A stretch of DNA of 53,601 bases from Tissierellia bacterium (lineage in GTDB: Bacteria > Bacillota > Clostridia > Tissierellales > Peptoniphilaceae): NCBI GenBank assembly GCA_012520935.1, contig JAAYNG010000006.1:1-53601 (forward strand). Reading direction: 5' to 3'. The position numbers and the translations under genes are program-made. Position 1 is the stretch's first letter. Every line of letters begins with the position of its first letter. The notes under the pieces are model-generated. The model was not told the origin of the DNA. It saw only the letters and a list, made by a program, of their open reading frames with translations, and ran no database searches. Shown one piece after another: positions 1 to 9,436 of this stretch.

Positions 1-53
1 AATTTTAAATAAGGCTATATAAAATAGGGCAATAGATAATAGAAACTTGTCTT

Positions 54-1196
54 TTACCCCCTAGTCTCTAAGAGTTTGTTCTTCAAATCGTTCTCTATAA
101 CAATAAGTTCTTTTTCAGCATTTAACCTTTTTGTCCTACCGTCTTTTTGAATCTTCAGTGTCTCATCAATGGTTTGCATCAGGTCCCTATTGACCTTTTT
201 CAGGGTCTCTATATCAATAATTCCTCTTTCAGATTCTTTGGCCACTTTAATTGTACTTTGCTTTAGCATCTCTGAATTTTTGGTAAGGAGTTCATTTGTT
301 GCATCAGAGACCTCTTTTTGTAGCTTGAGGGTGTTTTGCTGCTTATAAAGTCCAATGGCAATTACAATCTGGCTCTTCCATAGTGGTATTGTGTTTAAGA
401 TGGTTGTCTGAATTTTTTCCACCAGGAGCTTGTCATTGTTTTGAATCAGCCTTATTTGGGGTGCAGTCTGTATAGCCATAGTCTTAGATAATTTTAAGTC
501 GTGAATCTTCTTTTCAAACCTATTTATGGTCTGCTCGAAGTCTGCCACAACCTGGGCCTGCATCTGGTCTCCTGACTCTTTTGCTTCTGCCTTTAGCTTG
601 GGAAGGACTTCCTCCCTCATTTCCGCCAGTTTTTCCTCACCTGCTTGAATATAAACCTTGAGGTCGGAAAAGTATTCCAGGTTCTTTGCATATAGGCTAT
701 CAAACATAGAAATATCCTTAAGCATTTCCATCCTAGATGAATCAAGCTTGGCTTCAATGGAGTCTATCTGACCTTCTAGGGTCTGATATTTTAAAATAAA
801 CTTCTCAAAGGACTTAATCAGTCCTACCACCAGGGGAAGTTTCGATAGGAAGCCTTCACTTTTCCCTATTTCTTCAATGTCTAAATCCTTGACCTTTATC
901 ATTAAATCAGACATAAGTTCTCCCACTTCTCCTGAATCCTTTGCCTTAATGTTAGACAGGATATTCCCGGAAAATTCAGAAATATTCCTTTGGGCTCCAA
1001 CCCCATATTGGACCAGTTCATTGGAGTTTAAAAAGTTGATGGAGTTTTTTACTTCTTCCACCTTTGCCCTCTCTTCCGGTGTAAGTTCTGCACTAGGGCT
1101 TTCCATAAGTTCAGTTTTGGTCTCTACCACTATTGGATTTCTCTCATCCATGGACTTCTTATTTAGTAGGGCATCCATTGTTATTTCATTATTCAT
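54..1196 (-). CDS. telA: TelA-family toxic-anion resistance protein
   Basis: 380 aa soluble protein, almost all charged helix with long coiled-coil stretches, matching the TelA/KlaA (toxic anion resistance) family in length and in its C-terminal core (about residues 200-370, including IQTTILNTIPLWKSQI and IAIGLYKQQN). TelA proteins were named for tellurite resistance, but in Firmicutes they more often act in envelope stress; the biochemical role is unknown. It is the last gene of a minus-strand operon and lies 12 nt after the second solute-binding protein gene. XpaC, the usual TelA partner, is encoded two genes upstream. Family assignment is secure; the function is inferred. Confidence 0.88.
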   Translation of the reverse strand: MNNEITMDALLNKKSMDERNPIVVETKTELMESPSAELTPEERAKVEEVKNSINFLNSNELVQYGVGAQRNISEFSGNILSNIKAKDSGEVGELMSDLMIKVKDLDIEEIGKSEGFLSKLPLVVGLIKSFEKFILKYQTLEGQIDSIEAKLDSSRMEMLKDISMFDSLYAKNLEYFSDLKVYIQAGEEKLAEMREEVLPKLKAEAKESGDQMQAQVVADFEQTINRFEKKIHDLKLSKTMAIQTAPQIRLIQNNDKLLVEKIQTTILNTIPLWKSQIVIAIGLYKQQNTLKLQKEVSDATNELLTKNSEMLKQSTIKVAKESERGIIDIETLKKVNRDLMQTIDETLKIQKDGRTKRLNAEKELIVIENDLKNKLLETRG

Positions 1197-1208
1197 TATA
1201 TTCTCCTC

Positions 1209-2267
1209 CTATTGCAAGGTATTTATTATTTTTTCCATGGTTTTGTAGTCAGGCATTGGGATTATCCTTGTTACCGATTTTTCCACTCCCGAAACTCCAA
1301 AGATTGAGGTATCTTGTTCTCCTCCTGCGACCCCAGTCCTATAACCATGTTCTTCCCAGGCGAGTCTTTGAATATCCTCACCCATCAGGACTTCCGTCGC
1401 CCTTTTACCTTCATCGGTAAGGGCGATATATATGTGGCTGGACCAGACAGTAGGTGTAGGGTAGATTATTTTTATCTTATCCTTGACCTTTTCAAAGCTC
1501 TCTGGTCTTTCCTTGGAAAATTCCAGTAATTGACTCTCATAGCCGACAATTATCGGTTTTGCTCCCACACCTGTCTTTAAAAATTGGCTAAATAGGTCAG
1601 CTGATGAACTCTCCATATACCCAATCTTTTCAAAGACCCTTTTAAGCCTAGGAAGGATGGACCCAACTGTAGATTCATTGACTACTTCTCCACCAATTAA
1701 CGAATTGGCCAGAAGGCCTGCAAACATATTGCCCGAGTTAGACTTGGCCGGATGAGTGGTTTGTATGGAAAGGTTACCATATAATTCCGGGAGGCCCAGA
1801 TCCTTCCAAGATGTATCTTGTTCAATATACTTGACCATTTCCAACATATCGACGGTGAGGATACCGTTATTGTCTTTAACCAGCCCATCCTTTATTAGGG
1901 CATCTGACACCATTGACCAAGTGTAAAGGACAATCGGAGTATTAAATATTATTTCTGACTGAAGTGGCTTTCCATGTTGGCTTATATAGTAGTCAAGGGC
2001 TGTCTGGCTGGATGGAAAAAGGTAGTTCCTTCCTTCATGGCTAGACCTCACCATATCCAAGGACCCAGCCTTGGAATAGGTAACCTCTAGGCCGTTTTTT
2101 TTCATTATCTTTGCGAATTTCTCATCTTCAAACAGACCAATCTTCTCTCCTCCCAGGTAGCCATCTATGGAGGTAAGCTTGGTTTTTGGAACAATTAACA
2201 GGGAGTAGACCGCAATCCCTCCTATTGTTAAAAGTAATAATATAAGTCCAATATGCTTTGATTTCAT
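1209..2267 (-). CDS. Membrane-anchored solute-binding-like protein
   Basis: 352 aa. Residues 7-26 form one hydrophobic N-terminal segment with no lipobox, so the protein is probably tethered outside the membrane. The remainder resembles a periplasmic-binding-protein fold. It shares a motif with the vWA lipoprotein at 2871-4460: SNSGNMFAG here and SNSGSSAYLG there, each after a T-rich strand, plus a similar 'GS(L/I)D(M/I)(V/M)R' segment. The two look like paralogues. No ABC permease or ATPase for it lies nearby, so it is more likely a sensor or structural partner of TelA/XpaC than a transporter component. The ligand is unknown. Confidence 0.7.
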   Translation of the reverse strand: MKSKHIGLILLLLTIGGIAVYSLLIVPKTKLTSIDGYLGGEKIGLFEDEKFAKIMKKNGLEVTYSKAGSLDMVRSSHEGRNYLFPSSQTALDYYISQHGKPLQSEIIFNTPIVLYTWSMVSDALIKDGLVKDNNGILTVDMLEMVKYIEQDTSWKDLGLPELYGNLSIQTTHPAKSNSGNMFAGLLANSLIGGEVVNESTVGSILPRLKRVFEKIGYMESSSADLFSQFLKTGVGAKPIIVGYESQLLEFSKERPESFEKVKDKIKIIYPTPTVWSSHIYIALTDEGKRATEVLMGEDIQRLAWEEHGYRTGVAGGEQDTSIFGVSGVEKSVTRIIPMPDYKTMEKIINTLQ

Positions 2268-2268
2268 C

Positions 2269-2871
2269 CTATCCCTCCAATTTCAGTGTATCTTCTAAGA
2301 CTTTGATATCAGCCTCAATGTCAAACATTTCATTTTGAATTAGCTTTTTGAATTGCTTGTCAAAGGCCTCATTCAATATATCCATGGCTTTTTCGGTACT
2401 TAGCTTTAAAGACTCCATCTCTTCTATCTTATAGTTGGTAGCTGCAAGTTTTTGGTATTTCTTTAGTATTTCCGAGGCAGTATCCAGGTAGTAGGAAAGG
2501 AATCTTCTTGCCTGGGGAATTTTCTTCGGGTTTTCTGAAATATATTTTAAGATTGAGATGCCTGAGTCGTATAGCTTCTTTGACTTGTCTCTTATGGACG
2601 GGTGTCCTGCTTCCCTAGAAGTCCTCTCAATTACAGCAAGGTCTTTTTCAGCCTCATATATTATCTCCTTTATCTCTCCGGCATTCGGAAGCGAGTCTAT
2701 GTTGACACCTGCCAATTTAAGTGTGGGCTTAGATGTCAAATAGCCTCCAAAATAACCCCCAACTGCAAATATTGCTGACAATAATATATTTATCTTAAGG
2801 AACTTAAAGCTGATGAAAAATACCCCTCCCCCTATAAGTAGGCCAACAAGGGTCTGTCTATAAGCCTTCAT
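2269..2871 (-). CDS. xpaC: XpaC-like protein (5-bromo-4-chloroindolyl phosphate hydrolysis family)
   Basis: 200 aa. Two closely spaced hydrophobic segments (about residues 8-25 and 27-46) precede a charged helical cytoplasmic domain, the standard XpaC layout. The XpaC family was named from a Bacillus phenotype; its members usually neighbour telA, as here. Its stop lies 1 nt before the next gene and its start overlaps the stop of the upstream vWA lipoprotein gene by one base, so it is translationally coupled. The enzymatic name is historical and should not be read as proven hydrolase activity. Confidence 0.8.
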   Translation of the reverse strand: MKAYRQTLVGLLIGGGVFFISFKFLKINILLSAIFAVGGYFGGYLTSKPTLKLAGVNIDSLPNAGEIKEIIYEAEKDLAVIERTSREAGHPSIRDKSKKLYDSGISILKYISENPKKIPQARRFLSYYLDTASEILKKYQKLAATNYKIEEMESLKLSTEKAMDILNEAFDKQFKKLIQNEMFDIEADIKVLEDTLKLEG

Positions 2872-4460
2872 TAATTGTACCCCTTTGCCGCCCTAAAGGC
2901 CTTAATCAGATCAGTCCTGCCATCAAAGACTCTGGCATTGGTATAGTTTGCAATTTCAGAAACTTGGTCTTCGCTGGCACTGCCGAAGAGTATCGTAAAT
3001 ATTGGAACCTTAGAGGACATTTTTTCAATTTTACTTTGTAGCCTTTTAAAGCTGCCGCTGGATTTTCCGTCAGTGAGTAAAATCACAGCAGGAGAATAGG
3101 TCTCTAAGTCATATTCATCAAATAAATCTAAGGCTTCTATTGCAGCATTGTACATATTAGTTCCGCCGCCTGCATCAAACTTGTATATGGAATTGTAAAG
3201 TTCTTCTAATTCTTGACTGTCTCCACTTGAATTATATGTGGCAAGGATATCGCTACTAAAGAGTATGGCGTAGTTCATCTCACCTTTTTGAGCTTGTAGA
3301 AAGTTCTTCTTAGCATTTTCCTCCAACAGAATTTGGGCCATTGCTTCCTTAACTTGATTTTCACCTTCGCCTGACATGCTGCCTGAAAAGTCTAGGACAT
3401 AGGCTGTGAGAGGGGGCTTTCTAAATTCTTGCTGGTAGAGGTTGAGGGCTTTTAAGATTACATCTGGCTCCGGTACCGGTATGGGTGAAAGGATTTTATC
3501 CACTACAACCCCATCTGTTGCAGTGAAAACCTTTTCATTTTCCTTATCGACCCCTTCAAAGCCAGTCCGCCTTCCGTATTTTTGTATTTCTTTTTGAATT
3601 TCATCAGATAGGAGGTAGTCCTTTAACTTTAAAAAGGCCTCTTCCTTGGAAGGATTTTTCTTATCTATATATCCCAAAGGAGCATCAGAGATAGAAAGAC
3701 CGTCATAAGGGTAAACCACATAAAGTTCTTCCCTGCCTTCTTTTCTTAAGACTTCATTAGTAGTAATAATTAAGGACTCATAGTTGACCATGGCATCAAA
3801 GTCCCCATTTAAAAACATTGTCTTTAGCCACTCAGAGCTACCGGAAGACCTTTCTACCCCACTCAATAAGCTACGGATATTTTCTTGGAGTTTTGGATCG
3901 TCCAAGTGTTCAGATAATAAAATATCAGGATTACCTGACAGACCATATAAGAAACCCAAGTAGGCTGAGGAACCGGAGTTGGATTGGGTAGCTGAGGTCA
4001 TGGTAAACTTGAGCTTGCCAGCCTCAATTGTCTCCATTAATTCCTTAATAGAGACCTCCTTACCTACAAAACCTAAGTCTTTAGCGAGTGACTTTTTTAT
4101 TCCAAAGACAACCGGAGTAATAGAGATAGACTCTGTGTGCTTAACCCTGTGTTCAGTATCCCCCATGTTAATCCATACAGAGCTGGCCGGCCACACAGCA
4201 TCAAACCTGGTTTCAGGATTTTGCAGCTCCCTCATAATGTCAATAGACCCCATATAGGTCATATTGATATTGACTTTCTCTCTTTCAGCAAAGTCTTCTA
4301 ATATGGGGGTAAGTTCTTTATTTTCAGAACCTGAAACTATTTCTAGTGTCTCCTTGGCACCCGAAACATTTATATTGGGACTTGTAGTACTAGTACCAAC
4401 TTCATCTCCACATGAAGTTAGAAAAAAAATCATAATAAAAATCGAAAACAATCTCTTCAT
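2871..4460 (-). CDS. Lipoprotein: solute-binding domain fused to vWA domain
   Basis: 529 aa, first gene of the TelA operon. A signal peptide ends in the lipobox LTSC (Cys17), so the protein is probably lipidated and extracellular. Residues about 38-330 resemble an extracellular solute-binding domain. Residues about 350-529 are a von Willebrand factor A domain with a complete MIDAS: DFSGSMSG, the GGGTNMY threonine, and LLTDGKSSG. A metal-dependent adhesion domain on a binding protein suggests ligand-dependent protein-protein contact. It probably works with the paralogue at 1209-2267 and with XpaC/TelA. No transporter genes are adjacent. Confidence 0.82.
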   Translation of the reverse strand: MKRLFSIFIMIFFLTSCGDEVGTSTTSPNINVSGAKETLEIVSGSENKELTPILEDFAEREKVNINMTYMGSIDIMRELQNPETRFDAVWPASSVWINMGDTEHRVKHTESISITPVVFGIKKSLAKDLGFVGKEVSIKELMETIEAGKLKFTMTSATQSNSGSSAYLGFLYGLSGNPDILLSEHLDDPKLQENIRSLLSGVERSSGSSEWLKTMFLNGDFDAMVNYESLIITTNEVLRKEGREELYVVYPYDGLSISDAPLGYIDKKNPSKEEAFLKLKDYLLSDEIQKEIQKYGRRTGFEGVDKENEKVFTATDGVVVDKILSPIPVPEPDVILKALNLYQQEFRKPPLTAYVLDFSGSMSGEGENQVKEAMAQILLEENAKKNFLQAQKGEMNYAILFSSDILATYNSSGDSQELEELYNSIYKFDAGGGTNMYNAAIEALDLFDEYDLETYSPAVILLTDGKSSGSFKRLQSKIEKMSSKVPIFTILFGSASEDQVSEIANYTNARVFDGRTDLIKAFRAAKGYN

Positions 4461-4671
4461 TTAATCACTCCTTCCGTTGATTTTAACAAAAAGATGTATT
4501 AGTCAAGTTAATAATATGTAAAATGGTGGTAAAATGATTTAGGGACTGGTCAAAAAAACTCCACCACTGCAGAGAAGTTCATAGATACCCATCTATATAG
4601 CTTGACATTAGATTGGTTTACTTCATTTACATTGGCGGAGTATTATTTATTTTCTAACTATTTACTAAAAC

Positions 4672-5457
4672 TTAAATATTTTCATTAACCTTTCTCAATC
4701 CAAAGTAAATATATAGCTGACTAAGGATAAAGAAAACAGCTGTAATTAATGTTGATAATTGCCTAGGCCCTTCTAAAAAGCTAATACCGGTAAGGTAGCC
4801 GCTTATAAATAGGAAGGGGATTAAGACTATTATAGACTTATGGTTTAAAAAGAAGACAGTAAAGGCTATAAAGATTATGAAGGCGACTATACTTAAAAAG
4901 AAGGAGAAAAACCTTGTGAACAGGTCCAGAAAGCCAAAGTTTTTTATCTTTTTAAATCCGCTTTTCATATCTTCATATTCTTCTAGTGTTAAGTCCTCTT
5001 TTAAGTCTTTTATTAGCTCACCCTTAATTTCCACAGATATATGGTGGGGAATTTCCTCTATATCTTCAAAGCTAACATGCTGGATAACAAATCTACCAAC
5101 ACAGGCATAGATACTAGAGTAGACCAATATCAATATAAGCAAAAATATGAAATTAGACTTAACAAAGTTGTTTCTTGTTATCCCCATCCTAGACATTAAC
5201 CTATAATCTGCGTAGAATGACATAAAGCATTGGATTATTAAATAGACAGGGGCAACCCCAAACAATAAGATAAACAGGGATATAAGAAAAAACATTTTAA
5301 ATGTAATATAATCTAAACTCAAACCTTTAATTGAAAATATTAAAGAGTTAAACAAGACGGATACAAGGGCTACTGCAGAGCCTACTAACATAGTTATTAT
5401 TAAGTTTTTTAAAAAAGACCCTAATTGATATTTTAAACTTCTTTCTAGAGCATTCAT
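4672..5457 (-). CDS. ABC-2-type membrane protein (permease)
   Basis: 261 aa with about six hydrophobic segments (near residues 20-40, 52-75, 103-125, 187-207, 211-228 and 233-253). It follows the ATPase gene with a one-base overlap, giving a compact regulator-ATPase-permease operon. This is the YtrA/YtrB-type arrangement of Firmicutes, often linked to cell-wall or peptide stress. The sequence itself has no diagnostic motif; the assignment rests on topology and operon position. Confidence 0.7.
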   Translation of the reverse strand: MNALERSLKYQLGSFLKNLIITMLVGSAVALVSVLFNSLIFSIKGLSLDYITFKMFFLISLFILLFGVAPVYLIIQCFMSFYADYRLMSRMGITRNNFVKSNFIFLLILILVYSSIYACVGRFVIQHVSFEDIEEIPHHISVEIKGELIKDLKEDLTLEEYEDMKSGFKKIKNFGFLDLFTRFFSFFLSIVAFIIFIAFTVFFLNHKSIIVLIPFLFISGYLTGISFLEGPRQLSTLITAVFFILSQLYIYFGLRKVNENI

Positions 5458-6329
5458 TATTTTTCCTTCCTTTCTGTAATATATACAAAAAAATCTTGGA
5501 GGGGTATAGGTTTTATTTCACAACCTTGCGATATAATTTGGTCCCTTTCCTCATTGGATATTTCGTCATAAATTCCACATGTTTTTAAGCCCCCAATAGA
5601 CTTCTCGCTTATAATATTTTTCTTTGCTGTAAAGCTATCTACAAGCTTATCCTGTCCTGAGATATATAGAGCCTTTTCTTGGAGGTTTGAAATTTCTTCT
5701 TCTACAATAAATTTAGAATCTTCTAATATTATTACCTCCTCCAGGAGTTTTTCTATTTCATCTATAATATGGCTTGATATTACAACTAATTTTTCTTCTG
5801 CATAAGTCTTATCCATTAGGATTTTATAAAACTTATAACGGTTGTTGGCATCTAGGCCAGTTGATGGTTCATCAAAGAGAAGTACATTTTTTCCTGATGC
5901 AAGGCCTAATATTAGGGTCACTATGTTCTTGTTCCCTTCAGATAATTTATTAAATTTTGTCTTGTCATCTAAGTTAAACTCCTTTAAAAGTTCATCTTTA
6001 ATTTCCTCATCCCATTTAGGAAGCAAAGTACCTGCCCTCTTATAGATGCTTTTTATCCTTTCAGTTTCAAGGTTTTTAGGAATCATTTTATTATGTATTA
6101 AAATAATTTCATCTATGACCTCTTGGTTTTCCTTAAGAGTCTTATTATTATAGGTAACTTCACCTTGGTATTCGTAGATTAAGTTGGAAATTATCCTAAG
6201 GAAGGTCGTCTTGCCTGCACCATTTCTGCCTAGGAGACCATAAATTTTTCCCCTTGCAAAATCTTTACTCACATTGTCTAAGACAAGATTCTTACCAAAG
6301 GACTTAGATAGGCTATTCACTCTTAGCAT
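5457..6329 (-). CDS. ABC transporter ATP-binding protein
   Basis: 290 aa ATPase. Walker A is GLLGRNGAGKTT (about residues 33-44), the signature is LSEGNKNI, Walker B is NVLLFDEPSTGLD, and the H-loop is ISSHIIDE. The C-terminal ~75 residues are the extra domain typical of ABC-2 exporters and YtrB-like proteins. The start overlaps the 3' end of the GntR gene by 17 nt, and the stop overlaps the permease start. Together the genes encode an exporter whose expression is probably controlled by the co-transcribed GntR repressor. The substrate is unknown. Confidence 0.9.
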   Translation of the reverse strand: MLRVNSLSKSFGKNLVLDNVSKDFARGKIYGLLGRNGAGKTTFLRIISNLIYEYQGEVTYNNKTLKENQEVIDEIILIHNKMIPKNLETERIKSIYKRAGTLLPKWDEEIKDELLKEFNLDDKTKFNKLSEGNKNIVTLILGLASGKNVLLFDEPSTGLDANNRYKFYKILMDKTYAEEKLVVISSHIIDEIEKLLEEVIILEDSKFIVEEEISNLQEKALYISGQDKLVDSFTAKKNIISEKSIGGLKTCGIYDEISNEERDQIISQGCEIKPIPLQDFFVYITERKEK

Positions 6330-6690
6330 TTATATCCTCCTTTTTTTTTATCTCCTTAATTAGTCTTTCAGTTGAAATATTTAGTCTTTTTAGTTCCTTA
6401 ACTAAATTAGGTAGGGATTTTTCAAAAAAATCTTCCCTTCTCTTTTCCATAATTATCTCCATAGCATTTTCCTCCACATACATCCCCATCCCCCTTTTCT
6501 TATAAAGAACACCTTCCTCAACTAATAAATTTAATCCCTTCCTTGCGGTGGCTGGATTAATCCCATAAACATCAGAGAACTCATTAGTAGATGGTGTTTG
6601 TTCATCTGCCTTTAAATATCCATCTAGAATTTGGTTTTCAATTAAATTTGCAACCTGTACAAATATAGGACTATCATCATTGAAGTTCAT
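6313..6690 (-). CDS. GntR-family regulator (YtrA-type)
   Basis: 125 aa. The N-terminal winged helix-turn-helix of the GntR family is clear (FVQVANLIENQILDG, TPSTNEFSDVYGINPATARK), followed by a short helical dimerisation tail. YtrA-type regulators lack a large effector domain, as here. It is the first gene of the ABC operon and has an AAGGAGG ribosome site. It probably represses its own operon; an operator is expected in the upstream AT-rich region at 6700-6760. Confidence 0.88.
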   Translation of the reverse strand: MNFNDDSPIFVQVANLIENQILDGYLKADEQTPSTNEFSDVYGINPATARKGLNLLVEEGVLYKKRGMGMYVEENAMEIIMEKRREDFFEKSLPNLVKELKRLNISTERLIKEIKKKEDINAKSE

Positions 6691-7051
6691 ATAATCCTCC
6701 TTTCTCGCCTAGTTAATTACTTAAGTAGCTAAGTAGATAATACGCTATCTTTTTTCTTTTGTCAAGAGGAAAATTATATTTTTTTAAACTCAATCTTTTA
6801 TAGATTATGTTGAGCAATATTTTTAACAGAATGTAAAACTTCATAAAGAAAGAGATAATATAAAATTGCTTATTAAACTTGTAAATAAAAAAGAATGATG
6901 GAAGTTTTTACAAATATTCTACATTCACTTATTTAACATAATAATAAAAAAACGCTTGACAAGCTTTTTGCACTTCGTTATACTTTAACTAATTAATTAT
7001 ACAAAATGTAAAATTTTACAAATCGAAATTTATATCAAACAAGGAGGAATT
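6691..7051. other. Divergent intergenic region (361 nt)
   Basis: Very AT-rich region between the GntR-ABC operon (-) and iorA (+). It contains the strong iorA promoter and a long leader. No ORF, RNA motif or terminator was recognised in the rest. Confidence 0.6.
6956..6984 (+). promoter_or_regulatory. Consensus sigma-A promoter of iorAB-ptb-buk
   Basis: A perfect -35 TTGACA (6956-6961), a 17-nt spacer and the -10 TATACT (6979-6984) lie about 70 nt upstream of the iorA start codon. This is the best promoter match noted in the window and fits high expression of a core energy operon. Confidence 0.8.
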
Positions 7052-8833
7052 ATGAAAGAGTTAATGTCGGGAAATGAAGCGATTGCTCGTGGTGCCTATG
7101 AAGCTGGTGTTCATTTTGCTGCAGCCTATCCGGGAACACCATCTACAGAAATTATTGAAAACTGTGCCCAATACAAAGAAATTCGTTCAGAGTGGGCAAC
7201 CAATGAAAAGGTAGCTATGGAAACTGCAATTGGTGCATCTATTGCTGGAGGTCGTGCCCTATCAGCTATGAAGATGGTAGGTGTTAATGTTGCAGCGGAC
7301 CCACTTTTCACTTATGCCTACATGGGTGTTAATGGTGGTTTTGTATTTGTTTCAGCAGATGACCCAAGTATGTTTTCATCTCAAAATGAACAAGATAACA
7401 GAAATTTTGCTCCATTTGCAAGGATTGCTATGTTAGAACCATCCGACCCACAAGAATGTTTAGACATGACAAAGGCAGGCTTTGAAATTAGTGAAGAGTA
7501 TAACACTACAGTTATGATTAGAACAACAACTCGCGTTAATCATGGCCAAAGTTTGGTTGAGTTAGGGGAAAGAAAAGAAGTTCCGTTGAAACATTATGAC
7601 AGAGCGATGGGACAAACTCGTTTTGATGCAGTTCCTGCCTTGTCTAAAAAACTTCGTGTTCAGCTTGAAGACCGTTTGGAAAAGCTTAGGGAATACTCTG
7701 AAAAATCAGACTTTAATTTTGAAATTGACAATGGTTCAAAGACCGGTGTAATCAGTTCAGGTGTAGCCTATACTTACGCTCGAGAAGTTTTTGGCAAGAC
7801 TGTAAACTATCTAAAGCTTGGCATCACATACCCACTACCTGCTAAGAAGATCCAAGCCTTTGCAGATAAGGTAGATAAGTTATATGTGATCGAAGAGCTT
7901 GACCCATATATTGAAAATGAACTTAAAAAGTTAGGGATTAAATGTATTGGTAAAGACATACTTCCTGCAATTGGTGAATTATCAACTGCAATCATAAAGG
8001 AAAAGATTTTAGGTGAAGTGGAAGAAGAAATAGATATTCCAAAGGATAAGCTTGTTCCAAGACCACCAACACTATGTGCCGGTTGCCCTCATCGTGGTTT
8101 CTTCTATGAACTGGGCAAGGTAAAAAATATAATGATTACTTCAGACATTGGTTGCTACGGTCTTGGTGGTGCTGCACCACTTAATGCTAAAGACACTTGT
8201 ATATGTATGGGCGGCGGTGTTGGTACTGGACATGGTGCTCAATATATCATGGATAAAAAGGGTGAAGGCGGAAGGGCTTTCTCAATTATGGGAGACTCGA
8301 CTTTCTTCCACACCGGGATCAATGGTGTTATCAACGCTGCCTATAACAAGTCTACTGAAGTTATCTGTATTTTGGATAATAGGATTACAGCCATGACAGG
8401 TCACCAAGACAATCCAGGTACAGGCTTCACAGCCGGTGGCGAAGCAACTGAAGAAATTGACATTGAGACTCTTGTAAGAGCCTTTGGAATTGACAGGGTT
8501 AGAACAATTAACCCTCATAAATTAGACGAGGTAAAAGATGCACTAAAGTGGGCTGGTGAAAAGAATGAACTAACTGTCCTTATTACTCGTTATCCGTGTG
8601 CACTTAAAAAATATTCTGAAGAGGATATTGGAGAGTTTGGTCCACTTAAGAATAAATTTTATGTTAATACTGATACTTGTATTGGATGTAAAAAGTGTAC
8701 TAAGACTGGTTGCCCTGCAATTCACTTTAGGACAACTGAGAAGAAATCAAGCATTAATCCGGATATGTGCGTAGGTTGTTCTGTATGTTCACAAGTTTGT
8801 CCTGTGAAGGCAATTTTACCACTTGAAAAGTAG
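7052..8833 (+). CDS. iorA: Indolepyruvate:ferredoxin oxidoreductase, alpha subunit
   Basis: 593 aa, full family length. With IorB it oxidatively decarboxylates aryl (and some branched) 2-oxo acids from transaminated amino acids to acyl-CoA, reducing ferredoxin. The N-terminal pyrimidine-binding domain begins SGNEAIARGAYEAGV. The thiamine-diphosphate domain carries CAGCPHRGFF and the GDSTFFHTGINGVINA motif. Two C-terminal 4Fe-4S clusters are CIGCKKCTKTGCP and CVGCSVCSQVCP. It has an AAGGAGG ribosome site, ends in TAG, and lies 12 nt before iorB. Confidence 0.96.
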   Translation: MKELMSGNEAIARGAYEAGVHFAAAYPGTPSTEIIENCAQYKEIRSEWATNEKVAMETAIGASIAGGRALSAMKMVGVNVAADPLFTYAYMGVNGGFVFVSADDPSMFSSQNEQDNRNFAPFARIAMLEPSDPQECLDMTKAGFEISEEYNTTVMIRTTTRVNHGQSLVELGERKEVPLKHYDRAMGQTRFDAVPALSKKLRVQLEDRLEKLREYSEKSDFNFEIDNGSKTGVISSGVAYTYAREVFGKTVNYLKLGITYPLPAKKIQAFADKVDKLYVIEELDPYIENELKKLGIKCIGKDILPAIGELSTAIIKEKILGEVEEEIDIPKDKLVPRPPTLCAGCPHRGFFYELGKVKNIMITSDIGCYGLGGAAPLNAKDTCICMGGGVGTGHGAQYIMDKKGEGGRAFSIMGDSTFFHTGINGVINAAYNKSTEVICILDNRITAMTGHQDNPGTGFTAGGEATEEIDIETLVRAFGIDRVRTINPHKLDEVKDALKWAGEKNELTVLITRYPCALKKYSEEDIGEFGPLKNKFYVNTDTCIGCKKCTKTGCPAIHFRTTEKKSSINPDMCVGCSVCSQVCPVKAILPLEK

Positions 8834-8845
8834 GAGGAAGAAATA

Positions 8846-9436
8846 ATGGAAACGAAAAATATTATTTTAGCAGGTGTCGGAGGGCAAGGGACAGTTCTTA
8901 TAAGTAAGATACTTACCAAAGGTTTAATTGAGGCTGGCTACGATGTAAAAATGTCAGAAATTCATGGTATGGCTCAAAGGGGAGGGTCTGTTCAAACCCA
9001 AGTGCGTTTTGGTGATGAGGTAGTTTCAGCAGTAATTGGTCATGGTCAGGCTGATGTACTTGTTTCTTTTGAAACTATGGAAGCGCTTCGTTATCTAAAT
9101 ATGTTGAAAGCAAATGGTGTTGTTATAACAAATAATGTAGAATTGCCATCTGCTCCTATTACAGCAGGCTTGGCTGAATATCCTGAAGGTATTCTTGATG
9201 ATGTTAAGGCTAGGGCTAAGACATATGTTGTTCCAGCCACTGAAAAAGCTAGAGAACTCGGCAACGAAAAAGTAATGAATGTTATCTTGTTTGGTGCTTT
9301 GGCAAAAATTCTTAATCTTGAAGGGATTGATTGGGAAAAGCTTATAGAAGGAACAGTAAAAGAAACATTTACAGAAATAAATAAAAAGGCCTTTAATATA
9401 GGCCAAGAATTTGCGGGAGGGGAAGAAAATGCTTAG
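8846..9436 (+). CDS. iorB: Indolepyruvate:ferredoxin oxidoreductase, beta subunit
   Basis: 196 aa, the gamma-type pyruvate/ketoisovalerate oxidoreductase domain. The N-terminal GVGGQGTVLISKIL loop and the SEIHGMAQRGGSVQTQVRFG segment are typical of IorB. It completes the IorAB enzyme. The 3' end overlaps the start of ptb by 8 nt, which indicates translational coupling of 2-oxo-acid oxidation to acyl-phosphate formation. Confidence 0.95.
   Translation: METKNIILAGVGGQGTVLISKILTKGLIEAGYDVKMSEIHGMAQRGGSVQTQVRFGDEVVSAVIGHGQADVLVSFETMEALRYLNMLKANGVVITNNVELPSAPITAGLAEYPEGILDDVKARAKTYVVPATEKARELGNEKVMNVILFGALAKILNLEGIDWEKLIEGTVKETFTEINKKAFNIGQEFAGGEENA

Noticed and set aside
877..1248. Long plus-strand ORF inside telA
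   Set aside because: It is the antisense of the clearly coding telA frame and has no ribosome site or family similarity.
4581..4596. ATAGAT-accc-ATCTAT palindrome before the vWA lipoprotein gene
   Set aside because: Short, AT-rich and not positioned at a recognisable promoter; could be chance.
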